A model generated the notes under the pieces. It was not told the origin of the DNA, searched no databases, and worked only from the letters and a program-made list of their open reading frames with translations. DNA of 64,000 nucleotides, taken from contig CP136063.1 of assembly GCA_032622095.1 (NCBI GenBank), positions 213,115,982-213,179,981 of the forward strand. Direction: 5' to 3'. The DNA is from Siphonodentalium dalli (lineage: Eukaryota > Mollusca > Scaphopoda > Gadilida > Siphonodentaliidae). Both the position numbers and the translations under genes were made by a program. This document shows, one piece after another, positions 1 through 11,300 of the stretch. How positions within the stretch are numbered: the first letter of the stretch is position 1; each line of letters starts with the position of its first letter.

Positions 1-544
1 CGGGACGAAACTTGGTACGTGTGTGTAGTTTGACCAGGCGGTCGACGTTGTCGTATTGGCGAGCCCGTGCGGCGCCAGCTTCGCGCATGCGCAGACGAGA
101 TCTCGGAAACGGGTGGGTGCTATCGACTTGAAATTTGGTATGTGAATGTATCTTTCCCCGGATACGAATTTTTATCGGGTCGCCGAGCCCGTGCGACGCC
201 AGCTTCGCGCATGCGCAGACGAGATCTCGGAAACGGGTGGAGCTATCGACTTGAAATTTGCTATGTGAATGTATCTTGCCCCGGATACGAATTTTATCGG
301 GTCGCCGAGCCCGTGCGACGCCAGCTTCGCGCATGCGCAGACCAGATCTCGGAAACGGGTGGAGCTATCGACTTGAAATTTGCTATGTGAATGTATCTTG
401 CCCCGGATATGAATTTTATCGGGTCGCCGAGCCCGTGCGACGCCAGTTTCGCACATGCGGAGACGAGATCACGGAAACGGGTGGAGCTATCGACTTGAAA
501 TTTGGTTTTTGAATAGCCCGGAGAACGTCGGGCTCATCGGCTAG
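1..544 (+). mobile_element. Type A Helitron-like non-autonomous element, 5' end outside window
   Basis: Seen: four 122-bp monomers (starting near 61, 187, 309 and 431), then an imperfect hairpin at 515-534 (AGCCC...GGGCT with an inner GAG/GTC stem and a bulged G) and CTAG at 541-544, exactly 10 nt after the hairpin. Known: Helitrons end in a short GC-rich hairpin about 10-12 nt before a terminal CTRR and insert between A and T. Inference: this is the 3' part of a non-autonomous Helitron-like element with internal satellite monomers, the layout described for DINE-1 and bivalve 'pearl' elements. No protein is coded; long open frames here come from the frame-friendly 122-bp repeat. The first 544 bases are nearly identical to 1569-2110. 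Confidence 0.75.
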
Positions 545-1046
545 TCTAATATATATTTGAGGAAAGTTTGTCTGTGTGTCTGGCCCGCGATGGACTCCGA
601 AACGGCACAACCGATTTCGACGAAACTTGGTACGGGCACGTAGTATCACACGGGAACCAACATAGGCCCATCCATTTGTCCGTGCGGCTTGATCTTGACC
701 TTCGAATGACCTTCAACCCCGTATCTCGGCTCCTGCTGGGCCGATTTGGAACTAATTTGGTATATGGGGGCAGTGTGAGGCGCCGAGGCATTTCATAACG
801 CCCCGCATGCCCGTGCGGCGTGACCTTGACCTTTCAAATGACATTGAACCCGTATCTCGGGATCCGCTGGGCCGATTTCCCCCCATTTTCGGGGTGTTGG
901 TGTAGGTTGACCCCGGGAGTAACACGTGCATGTCCGTCTGTCCGTGCGGCGTGACATTGACCTTCGAGTGACTTTGAACTCATAACTCTTGATCCGCTGA
1001 GCCGATTTCCATTTTTGGTTTCAGTAAGATCTATAAGAAACACATA
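545..1046 (+). mobile_element. Type B Helitron-like element, 3' end lost
   Basis: Starts directly after the CTAG of the preceding unit with TCTAATATATATTTGAGG and a TCTG-rich stretch. It then holds three diverged monomers of about 127 bp (landmarks near 696, 821 and 949), each with TGACCTTGACCTT-like sequence and 'CGTATCTCGGGATCCGCTGG'. It has no hairpin or CTAG of its own; at 1046|1047 it is interrupted, after an A, by the TC start of a type A element. No coding capacity is seen. Confidence 0.65.
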
Positions 1047-1468
1047 TCTCATATATATTTTGAAGACCTCTGTCTGTCTGTCTGTTTGTCTGTCTGTTTG
1101 TCTGTCATTGATACAAATCTACGATTCTCGACCGATCGGGACGAAACTTGGTGTTAGTTTGACCAGGCGGTGGACGTTGTCGTATTGGCGGGCCCGTGCG
1201 GCGCCCGCTTCGCGCATGAGCAGACGAGATCTCGGAAACGGGTGGAGCTATCGACTTGAAATTTTCTATGTGAATGTACTTTGCCCCGGATACGAATTTT
1301 ATCGGGTCGCCGAGCCCGTGCGACACCAGCTTCGCGCATGCGCAGACGAGATCTCGGAAACGGGTGGAGCTTCGCGCATGCGCAGACCAGATCTCGGAAA
1401 CGGGTGGAGATATCGACTTGAAATTTGGTTTTTGAATAGCCCCGGACAACGTCGGGCTCATCGGCTAG
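1047..1468 (+). mobile_element. Type A Helitron-like element, short (2 monomers plus a partial)
   Basis: 5' end TCTCATATATATTTTGAAG is followed by a TCTG/TTTG microsatellite and the conserved leader 'CGATCGGGACGAAACTTGG'. Monomers start near 1190 and 1312; a deletion fuses 'GGTGGAG' to the next 'CTTCGCGC'. The hairpin is at 1438-1458 and CTAG at 1465-1468. The left flank ends in A and the next base after CTAG is T, as expected for A|T insertion. Confidence 0.75.
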
Positions 1469-2110
1469 TCTCATATATATTTTTGAAGACCTCTGTCTGT
1501 CTGTTTGTCTGTTTGTCTGTTTGTTTGTTTGTCTGTCATTTATACAAATCTACGATTCTCGACCGATCGGGACGAAACTTGGTACGTGTGTGTAGTTTGA
1601 CCAGGCGGTCGACGTTGTCGTATTGGCGAGCCCGTGCGGCGCCAGCTTCGCGCATGCGCAGACGAGATCTCGGAAACGGGTGGTGCTATCGACTTGAAAT
1701 TTGGTATGTGAATGTATCTTTCCCCGGATACGAATTTTATCGGGTCGCCGAGCCCGTGCGACGCCAGCTTCGCGCATGCGCAGACGAGATCTCGGAAACG
1801 GGTGGAGCTATCGACTTGAAATTTGCTATGTGAATGTATCTTGCCCCGGATACGAATTTTATCGGGTCGCCGAGCCCGTGCGACGCCAGCTTCGCGCATG
1901 CGCAGACCAGATCTCGGAAACGGGTGGAGCTATCGACTTGAAATTTGCTATGTGAATGTATCTTGCCCCGGATATGAATTTTATCGGGTCGCCGAGCCCG
2001 TGCGACGCCAGTTTCGCACATGCGGAGACGAGATCACGGAAACGGGTGGAGCTATCGACTTGAAATTTGGTTTTTTGAATAGCCCGGACAACGTCGGGCT
2101 CATCGGCTAG
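1469..2110 (+). mobile_element. Type A Helitron-like element, 4 monomers
   Basis: Complete head-to-tail unit: TC start at 1469, TCTG/TTTG tract, leader near 1566, monomers starting near 1628, 1750, 1872 and 1994 (122-bp spacing), hairpin 2081-2100, and CTAG 2107-2110. It abuts the previous unit with no spacer, so the CTAG of one copy is followed directly by the TC of the next. Confidence 0.8.
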
Positions 2111-2610
2111 TCTAATATATATTTGAGGAAAGTTTGTCTGTGTGTCTGGCCGCGATGGACTCCGAAACGGCACAACCGATTTCGACGAAACTTGGTACGG
2201 GCACGTAGTATCACACGGGAACCAACATAGGCCCATCCATTTGTCCGTGCGGCTTGATCTTGACCTTCGAATGACCTTCAACCCGTATCTCGGCTCCTGC
2301 TGGGGCCGATTTGGAACTAATTTGGTATATGGGGGGCAGTGTGAGGCGCCGAGGCATTTCATAACGCCCGCATGCCCGTGCGGCGTGACCTTGACCTTTC
2401 AAATGACATTGAACCCGTATCTCGGGATCCGCTGGGCCGATTTCCCCCATTTTCGGGGTGTTGGTGTAGGTTGACCCCGGGAGTAACACGTGCATGTCCG
2501 TCTGTCCGTGCGGCGTGACATTGACCTTCGAGTGACTTTGAACTCATATCTCTTGATCCGCTGAGCCGATTTCCATTTTTGGTTTCAGTAAGATCTATAA
2601 GAAACACATA
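2111..2610 (+). mobile_element. Type B Helitron-like element, 3' end lost (second copy)
   Basis: Near-identical to 545-1046, differing by a few single-base indels. It is cut at the same point ('AGAAACACATA') by the next type A element at 2611. The shared breakpoint shows that the B/A junction was duplicated as a unit and did not arise twice. Confidence 0.65.
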
Positions 2611-3522
2611 TCTCATATATATTTTGAAGACCTCTGTCTGTCTGTCTGTTTGTCTGTCTGTTTGTCTGTCATTGATACAAATCTACGATTCTCGACCGAT
2701 CGGGACGAAACTTGGTGTTAGTTTGACCAGGCGGTGGACGTTGTCCTATTGGCGGGCCCGTGCGGAGCCCGCTTCGCGCATGAGCAGACGAGATCTCGGA
2801 AACGGGTGGAGCTATCGAATTAAAATTTTCTATGTGAATGTACCTTGCCCCGGATACGAATTTTATCGGGTCGCCGAGCCCGTGAGACACCAGCTTCGCG
2901 CATGCGCAGGCGAGATCTCGGAAACGGGTGGAGCTATCGACTTGAAATTTGCTATGTGAATGTATCTTGCCCCGGATACGAATTTTATCGGGTCCGCCGA
3001 GCCCGTGCGACGCCAGCTTCGCGCATTCCGCAGACGAGATCTCGGAAACGGGTGGAGCTATCGACTTGAAATTTGCTATGTGAATGTATCTTGCCCCGGA
3101 TACGAATTTTATCAGGTCGCCGAGCCCGTGCGACGCCCCGCTTCGCGCATGCGCAGACGAGATCTCGGAAACGGGTGGAGCTATCGACTTGAAATTTGCT
3201 ATGTGAATGTATCTTGCCCCGGATACGAATTTTATCGGGTCGCCGAGCCCGTGCGACACCAGCTTCGCGCATGCGGAGACGAGATCTCGGAAACGGGAGA
3301 AGCTATCGACTTGAAATTTGCTATGTGAATGTATCTTGCCCCGGATACGAATTTTATCGGGTCGCCGAGCCCGTGCGACGCCAGCTTCGCGCATGCGCAG
3401 ACCAGATCTCGGAAACGGGTGGAGCTTCGCGCATGCGCAGACCAGATCTCGGAAACGGGTGGAGTTATCGACTTGAAATTTGGTTTTTGAATAGCCCGGA
3501 CAACGTCGGGCTCATCGTCTAG
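2611..3522 (+). mobile_element. Type A Helitron-like element, about 6 monomers plus a partial
   Basis: TC start at 2611, leader near 2698, and monomers near 2755, 2877, 2999, 3122, 3246 and 3368, followed by the same partial-monomer junction as in 1047-1468. Hairpin 3493-3512, CTAG 3519-3522. It is the expanded counterpart of the 2-monomer unit at 1047-1468: same first and last monomers, with extra internal copies. Confidence 0.78.
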
Positions 3523-4285
3523 TCTCATATATATTTTGAAGACCTCTGTCTGTCTGTTTGTCTGTTTGTCTGTTTGTCTGTTTGTCTGTCATTTATACAA
3601 ATCTACGATTCTCGACCGATCGGGACGAAACTTGGTACTTGTGTGTAGTTTGACCAGGCGGTCGACGTTGTCGTATTGGCGAGCCCGTGCGGCGCCCGCT
3701 TCGCGCATGCGCAGACGAGATTTCGGAAACGGGAGGAGCTATCGACTTGAAATTTGCTATGTGAATGTATCTTTCCCCGGATACGAATTTTTATCGGGTC
3801 GCCGAGCCCGTGCGACGCCAGCTTCGCGCATGCGCAGACCAGATCTCGGAAACGGGTGGAGCTATCGACTTGAAATTTGCTATGTGAATGTATCTTGCCC
3901 CGTATACGAATTGTATCGGGTCGCCGAGCCCGTGCGACGCCAGCTTCGCGCATGCGCAGACCAGATCTCGGAAACGGGTGGAGCTATCGACTTGAAATTT
4001 TCTATGTGAATGTATCTTGCCCCGGATACGAATTTTATCGGGTCGCCGAGCCCGTGCGACGCCAGCTTCGCGCATGCGCAGACCAGATCTCGGAAACGGG
4101 TGGAGCTATCGACTTGAAATTTGCTATGTGAATGTATCTTGCCCCGGATATTAATTTTATCGGGTCGCCGAGCCCGTGCGACGCCAGTTTCGCACATGCG
4201 GAGACGAGATCACGGAAACGGGTGGAGCTATCGACTTGAAATTTGGTTTTTGAATAGCCCGGACAACGTCGGGCTCATCGGCTAG
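3523..4285 (+). mobile_element. Type A Helitron-like element, 5 monomers
   Basis: TC start at 3523, TCTG/TTTG tract, leader near 3620, and monomers near 3680, 3804, 3926, 4048 and 4170. Hairpin 4256-4275, then CTAG 4282-4285 with the same 10-nt spacing. It is the counterpart of 1469-2110 with one more monomer. Confidence 0.78.
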
Positions 4286-5118
4286 TCTAATATATATTTG
4301 AGGAAAGTTTGTCTGTGTGTCTGGGCCGCGATGGACTCCGAAACGGCACAACCGATTTCGACGAAATTTGGTACGGGCACGTAGTATCACACGGGAACCA
4401 ACATAGGCCCCATCCATTTGTCCGTGCAGCTTGACCTTGACCTTCGAATGACCTTCAACCCGTATCTCGGCTCCTGCTTGGCCGAATGGAACTAATTTGG
4501 TATATGGGGGCAGTGCGAGGCGCCGAGCCATTTCATAACGCCCCGCATTCCCGTACGGCGTGACCTTGACCTTTCAAATGACATTGAACCCGTATCTCGG
4601 GATCCGCTGGGCCGATTTCCCCCATTTTCGGGGTGTTGGTGTAGCTTGACACCGGGAGTAACACGGGCATGTCCGTCTGTCCGTGCGGCGTGACATTGAC
4701 CTTCGAGTGACTTTGAACTCATATCTCTTGATCCGCTGAGCCGATTTCCACCGAATTTGGTGGAAACGGGTAGTGTAAGGCGCTGAGAATTTCGCCACAC
4801 CCGGATGCCCGTGTGGCGTGACATTGACCTTCGAGTGACCTTGACTCTCTATCTCAGGATCCGATGGGACGATCGGGATGAAATTTCGTAGGTAGGGATG
4901 GTTCGGGTAGCCAAACATTTTCAACGGGTAGCGGTGTGACCTTGACCTTTCAAATGACCTTGAACCTGTATCTCGGTATCCGCTGGGCCCATTTCCACCA
5001 TTTTGGTATGGCCCGCAGGCTTAAATTCAGTGAATTTGGCCGAAACGTTAAAGGTATGGTTGGCCTTGGCGGTGGGTATCCTGTGAAAATATTTCCACCC
5101 GTCAAAAACAAAATTTAG
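4286..5118 (+). mobile_element. Type B Helitron-like element, longest copy, end of the array
   Basis: Begins TCTAATATATATTTGAGG right after CTAG. It holds about five monomers of about 125 bp (TGACCTTGACC landmarks near 4430, 4559, 4690, 4819 and 4936) and diverges from the other B copies after about 4750, where they are cut by type A elements. Repeat similarity fades near 5118 with no recognisable hairpin/CTAG end. No coding capacity. Confidence 0.6.
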
Positions 5119-5875
5119 ACAGACTTTGTCCGTATACAAATAAGAAATATTGCATAAACAGTATGTTATTGTCATATATTTGACACTTTTCTGGTGTTTG
5201 TTTATATTATGATGGTAAACATAAAGAGCGTTCTTTGTTGGTGAATTCCTGATATGGAACGAATAAAGAGCGTTTATGCCATTTGTGTGTGATTAGCCAG
5301 CAGCATTGTGCTGTCTTCTGTAACACAATCAGGCTCTTGCTTAGGTAAAATATAGTAAATCTTTATGATAACATGCTGTTTACGCGATGGTAATGGTATA
5401 TATGAACGAAACTGTATGCGTTTTAATGTTTTTCTGTTTACGGTGATTGGAACAAATATGAATATTTTCGACAACTAAGGCCTCACGTGCCTTTAACACT
5501 GTCGCCTATGGGAAACCATTTAGTTCAGGGATTCCTTAAGTCCCCTCGCTGCGCTGGTCAGCTCACTGCCACCGCGTATACACATTTCAGTTTCTCAGAA
5601 TAATGCAGAATTAATTGTTACCAACAACAGTCTTAAATGAAAATATCAGACCAGCGAGGGGCTCACTCTGCCGTGCAATTTGCATGTTATAATGTCTTGT
5701 TTCTACAACCGTAACATGATTATAATGGTACGGGATGCAGATGTCGAGAGAATGACCGACCTGTACTGTGTCGAACTCGAACCCCCATACTTGTCACAGG
5801 CCCTGGAGAATGCTTTTCCCCGTGACTGGTAAATCTGACTTTCATCCGCAGTGGCCTGTGTTCATCGCGTAACGC
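5119..5875. other. Unassigned stretch between repeat array and LINE end
   Basis: No supported gene. It holds one AATAAAGAGCGTT module (listed separately); otherwise nothing recognised. Confidence 0.5.
5221..5274 (+). repeat. AATAAAGAGCGTT dimer module
   Basis: ATAAAGAGCGTTC at 5221-5233, ATTCCTGATATGG at 5246-5258 and AATAAAGAGCGTT at 5262-5274. The same three-part layout recurs at several distant places in this window on both strands. Confidence 0.7.
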
Positions 5876-6510
5876 GAACTTCGCTTAGATATGTATGGTA
5901 ACTTTATAGCTGAAAGCCTAATGTGTAATTGTGGCACAGAGATCGAGGATGCCTTGCACTTCTTTTTCGAATGTCCAGTATTCGGACCGCAAAGAACTAA
6001 ATTATATGACAGACTAGATCAGTATGCTTTCACAATAATAGATGTAAACCATTTCCCCACAGGCGCCCCAATCATTCCACAGTATCGAAACCAACTACTC
6101 TTTTACATTGTTCAAAAGTATATTTCAGAAAGCAAACTACTCACGGTGTGGCATGATATCTATATGATCACAATCCACAAATCACCAAACATTTTTAATA
6201 TTATATGGACATTATATCTGTTAATCATATTGTTGTGTAAATATTGTCGGGAGAGGGACCACCTTAAGTTGTTATAACTTGTGCATCAATCCATTGTAAC
6301 TCGTGTTACAATACATATGTTTAAACGAACCTCAAGGTCGGAACACGAACCCACTGATCTATATCCTCATTGTTTTATTATCCACCATGCCCTCTGTAGA
6401 TTGAATTTACCACACACGTTTTCCCAAGGTAGTTCACAATCCAACATATCCTCCTTTGTTGTTATATCATTTGTTATTGTACAAATAAAAAATCAATCAA
6501 AATCAATCAA
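5876..6510 (+). mobile_element. 3' end of a LINE retrotransposon (5'-truncated)
   Basis: An open frame (5891-6277) encodes the C-terminal tail typical of jockey/CR1-type LINE ORF2 proteins: a CNCG motif, then E-D-A-L-H-F...C-P..F, then R-T-K-L, close in pattern to the tail of the - strand LINE at 21682. There is no RT domain, so this is a 5'-truncated copy, as target-primed reverse transcription commonly leaves. AATAAA-like sequence and an (AATC)n tail at about 6483-6510 mark the 3' end. Confidence 0.7.
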
Positions 6511-7229
6511 TCTTCATGCAAATAGGTTCAAACTGGACCTAAGTATTCACATATGTTCATATTGGACTTATTTTCTCTTAAATAGCCCATATTGAGCTTA
6601 TACCAGTTATTCCGTTGAATGGGGTGGGCCGCATGTAAACACATTATAAAGAGCGCGAATCTTGTAAGTCGTACCGATGAAAAAGTAGATTAAATAGTGC
6701 TAATATGGGCTTTTATCACATGACTCAATAATTATTTACGTTGGAAAGTATGTCATAAATCAATTTCATATGAACTACTAGTTCATATCACCTTCCGATA
6801 ATTTGATTGGTTTGTTGACAAAAAAGTGTGTTCTGATTGGCTGAATGGCAGCCTGAGCCGAGCCGCATTTCTAACTAAATGCAGGTCAAATTCGTGAGCG
6901 TCAATCAACGCGATGCCGAAATTCTCGCAATTATAATCTTGAAATATATAGTTTTGAACATTGTTATACGATAAATAGAATATGTAATTCGTATTTATCT
7001 AATAAACATACGATATAATGTCACAAACTGAGAACAGAATAGCGCACTATATCTTCGCGTGCATATTATTTCTGCTAGTTCACCAGGTGTAATTGGGCTT
7101 CCGATGCAATGAAGTGACGTCACATTAACCTTTTGCTGCCGATGTCATATAGCTATTTAGTGATTTGTGTGCGTTTTTGACATCATAATCAATTTATAGG
7201 TGTGTTATGATAAATAGAAGATGTAATTC
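6511..7229. other. Unassigned AT-rich stretch
   Basis: No gene seen. A short piece near 6965-7000 resembles the flank of the foldback element that follows ('GATAAATAGAA.ATGTAATTCG'). Confidence 0.4.
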
Positions 7230-7349
7230 GTGTTTCTCTCATATGATATTTATGAAACTCGTCACGAATTTTCAGTTTTCTCTCGCCGGAGATTCGAGAA
7301 AACTGAAAATTCTTAGACTCGTTTCATAAATATCATATGAGAGAAACAC
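7230..7349. repeat. Foldback (hairpin) element, about 53-bp arms
   Basis: The left arm starts GTGTTTCTCTCATATGATAT and the right arm ends with its reverse complement. The arms pair almost throughout, around a short centre near 7290. It is followed by CCTCTATATA, a motif that also flanks the foldback elements at 8663 and 48214. Confidence 0.75.
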
Positions 7350-8011
7350 TCATTTCATATCCTCTATATATCGAATTGAAATAAGGACATACCACGCTTA
7401 TTTTGAACGCCGCCTTTTGCGTCCATATAGAGCGCATTATGTTCTCAAATCCGCTCTATACGGGGCGAAAACTCAACATTCAAAATAAGTCCGTATTGTG
7501 CTTCTTTTCGCGAGAACAGGCTGCACAATCCCCCAAGTCAAAATTAACATCCGATTGCATTTAGTTTAAACAGTATTTTGTTCCACGAACAATTGCAATA
7601 TGTGAAATATAACAGATACTTATAAAAAAATTATTTCGTCATGGAAGGGATTCGATATGAAGCATTATTTGTGTATGTTTCAGTCGTCTCCGAGAACATT
7701 CGTAACACCCCCATAATAACTGAACGAAAAACAAAACTGGAAAAGAGTGTAGTATTGGGAGATGAATAAAGCGGAAAGAAGATTGTGATAAGCTGTGATC
7801 GGTAGACCAGTTGTTGGACTTCAGAGGCAGATGTGTTATTAAAGGGTTAACGGGTTAAGATTAACCTCATGCCGACCAACTGATCAACTATCTAAGTACA
7901 ACTATGGTAAAAATGAGTACAAAACACAGCATAACATATAGACAGCGAATCTCATCGCTTTAGATTGTGTTCAATTGGGTGTATTAAAGGTCATAATACA
8001 CCGCTGGTAAT

Positions 8012-8019
8012 TATAAAAG
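8012..8019 (+). promoter_or_regulatory. Candidate TATA box of the PhyH gene
   Basis: TATAAAAG, with a TCAGAAA initiator-like sequence about 30 nt downstream (near 8040). This would give a 5' leader of about 310 nt before the ATG at 8350, if unspliced. Inferred from position and motif only. Confidence 0.45.
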
Positions 8020-8349
8020 CAACCTCGGCCTAAATTGAGTCAGAAATCACTCAAGCAAGCCAGGATGTCATTACTAATTATATACTTAAGTCTGATATAT
8101 AAACTGCTGACTTTTGATCTACTATCGGTAGTGACGCATTGTCATACTCCAATATCCTTCTGGTGGGTTTATTCGTTTATACACTTTACGTGGGGAATCA
8201 GATCGTGACGGTTCAAAGGGCGGGAGTTGTAAAAATAAACACAAATTATACGTGGCCTTTTGTCTGTCAAACATATAAAATTGGCAATGCATACCCTGTA
8301 TGGTCAGTCAATACAGAAATTGAATTCTGACTTATACGATAATTGAACC

Positions 8350-11300
8350 ATGAATAATTCGGAGTTGTATACAAAGAATGGTTATATACCATGCACACAG
8401 GTACTGGACGACCGTGAATTGGCAGAGTTGAGACTGAACTTCAAAAATGTCGAGGATAGAACAGGTATGGATGTTGTATGCAACTTATACATGTATGCTC
8501 TTTGCTCACAGATTGTCAGTTTAGTTATGGCGGAGATCAAGTGACCAATTTTGAATGCAAATTTCCGTAGAAAAAGTTTCAGAGTTAGCAATAGTTCTGG
8601 ATGACACTTGATGTAGTATATAGAGGATCTCCCAACGAGTTATGTTGGGATATAAGATTTTATGAAACGAGTTTGATAAATTTGATTCACAACAAGTCGT
8701 AGACGAACTGTGAATCAAATTTATCAAACGTTTCGTAACGAGTTGAACATCTTGTCTATCAATGAAACTAGAGCTGTATGCCTTTTTAACAAATCCAAGG
8801 AGAAGACTCCATATAAGCCGTTGGGCTTGTTGTCTGATCCTCGTTTCCATACACTATAACTCTTCTATTTTGTATATATGTGTCATCAGTATATTATGTT
8901 ATTTTTTGGATTTGGAAAGAAAAATATGTTTACACCGGGGGTGGGGGGGGGGGGGGGGGGGGGGTCATTCACCTTTTTTCATACAGTAGGCCGGGGTGGG
9001 TGGGTGGTTCAGCCGCGAAAAATAACTTTTACCCCCGAAAAAAAGTCACTTTTTTCCAAGTGGTCACAATTGTTTCCTCTTACAACATGTCTGCAATATA
9101 ATTGCCTCAAAGTGTCCAGCATCGTTATTAAGGTGTGTATGACACTTAGGGCAGTGCTTACGGGGTAGTTAGTGTGGATATAGGCATGATGCTTATCAGA
9201 AATCCAGATTACGAACCAACTCTCAGGAATTCGCCTTTTACATCCGATCACATTGTCATATACCAATGCTACTGGTTCCAGATGAAAATGGACAGTTATG
9301 TAGCACATGCATAAACTTTAATGTAAATAAAATGAAAAAAAGCTATTCATTTATAGCATTAATATTACTTATTATACCTGATCAGACAGACATAATTAGA
9401 GGCAAAGACATGGAAATCTCATCATGCCAGATCATGCTATAAATTATTTAATCCTATTTAAAGCAACATCCAGTGTTCAAATAGGGGGTGGTGGGTACCC
9501 AAGAGCCGGAACAAGTTTTTTCATTCTACTGTTATGTCACTTTTTTTTCCGACCACCCCCCCCCCCCTGTTTACACTAATAAATCAAAATCCTTAACAGA
9601 AGCTTAAAAATGTACACATTTTCATTGTTGGGTGAGACGCTTCACAACCGTATACGACAGTATTGCCAGCTCGAGCTGCCGACGGAAAATATAGTCCCCC
9701 AATTTGCCTCTTTGTTTCTGTGTCTGTTTTGGTTATTGCTACGAAGTTGGACAATAATTTAACTTTAATGAACAAAGCAATCATTTTGCATTGTCTGATG
9801 TTATTGCCATGTGCGGCTTTACGAAATAGTATTAATCCGCCTTATTCAATGTCTGAGTCACTTGCTAGTGCGCTGCCAAGTTGGAAGAAAGCCCGCGTTT
9901 GTTATTCACTGGTGAGATATACGAAAATATATAATGGCTTTTTTAATGATATAATATGGGTTTCATGTGATATATATGTATATGGAAAATAATACATATT
10001 TATCTGGCGGATCGGATTTGAAGTTGTTCCATAATAATGTTGGTCTATATTTTTTAATATTATATAGATGTGTCTACTACTCATAAGTGTAACTACCTAT
10101 GCCTGTATACTGCTACATGGGAAGACGATCGACATGTGTGGTTAAAGGTACTCAATCCGATTCGATGGTACTCATTTCATCAGATTCCAACAACATTTTT
10201 TGTTAATGCCGCTTAAGTTATCAGAATCGATTGATTACCAAAAAATAATGCTTACCGCAGTCAACTATAGTATAAAATTTCCCAAAACGTGTTATTTATC
10301 AATATTTTATTCAACGAAATCTGGCCGGATTGTCAAAAATCTAACATCCAAAGCCACATGATTTTAGAGTGATCCATTTTCTTTGGCAATTTGGTCCGAG
10401 TCCATCGGCTTGAGGAATATTTGCCAGGCCGCCAAAAATTATATATCTCGGGAAATAACAAATTACAAAAATTTATAACTGATCACTCTGAGCTTCAATG
10501 GGTGGGTTCCTCGACTTGAATCAAAGAAAAAAAGGTGGTCAACAATCACCGCCAAATCCCCCTTGATGGGATATAGAGGATCTCCAACGAGTTATGTTGG
10601 GATATAAGATTTTATGAAACGAGTCGTAGACGAGTTGTGAATCAACGGAAAATATAGTCCCCTAATTTACCTCTATGTTTTTGGGTCTATTTTCGTTAGT
10701 GCAACGATGTTGGACAAACATTTAACCGTATTGAACAAAGCAATAAATTTGCGTTGTCTGGTGTTGCTGTCATGTGCGGCTTTTCGAAATAGGATTAATC
10801 CGCCTGGATCAATGTAAGGACGCGTTCATTTTTTTTAGCGCGCTGCCAAGTGATATGTAGCACGCGCCTATTCATCAATAGTAAGAGATAAGGCAATATG
10901 GAATGGCTTTTTCTAATGATATAATAGGGGTTTCATGTGATATAATCCTATACACCGCCGCGATATCAGGGGCCTCTGTGGCTCAGCCGCAAATGGGTAC
11001 AACTCCAAGCCGTTTCGCCCTCCAGTGCTGGCGATAATGGTTCAAATCCACATGTTTCCATTGTGGACTTTGTAAATCGAAATCGTTATCTGGTGGAGTT
11101 GCCAATTACTCGCATATGGCCGGTGGTTTGCCGCACATGATCGACCAGTTTATCAGCCATTGACATCACTGTTAGATTAGCCCTAAGTGTGCGGATTTCT
11201 TCCACCACTAAAACTGGCAAATGTCGTGATATGGCCTTAGTTGCTGAAAGTGACATTAAAATCCCAATCAGTCACTCAACCGCCGCGATGTCCATCCGGC

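Noticed and set aside
67-4531. Many open frames of 70-270 codons on both strands, giving a repetitive Arg/Ala-rich protein
   Set aside because: They come from the 122-bp repeat, which lacks stops in several frames at once; equal openness on both strands and fixed repeat phase mark them as non-coding shadows.
8139-8330. Short hydrophobic open frame upstream of the PhyH start
   Set aside because: It has no ATG (it would start at TTG), lies in the likely 5' leader and matches no family I know.
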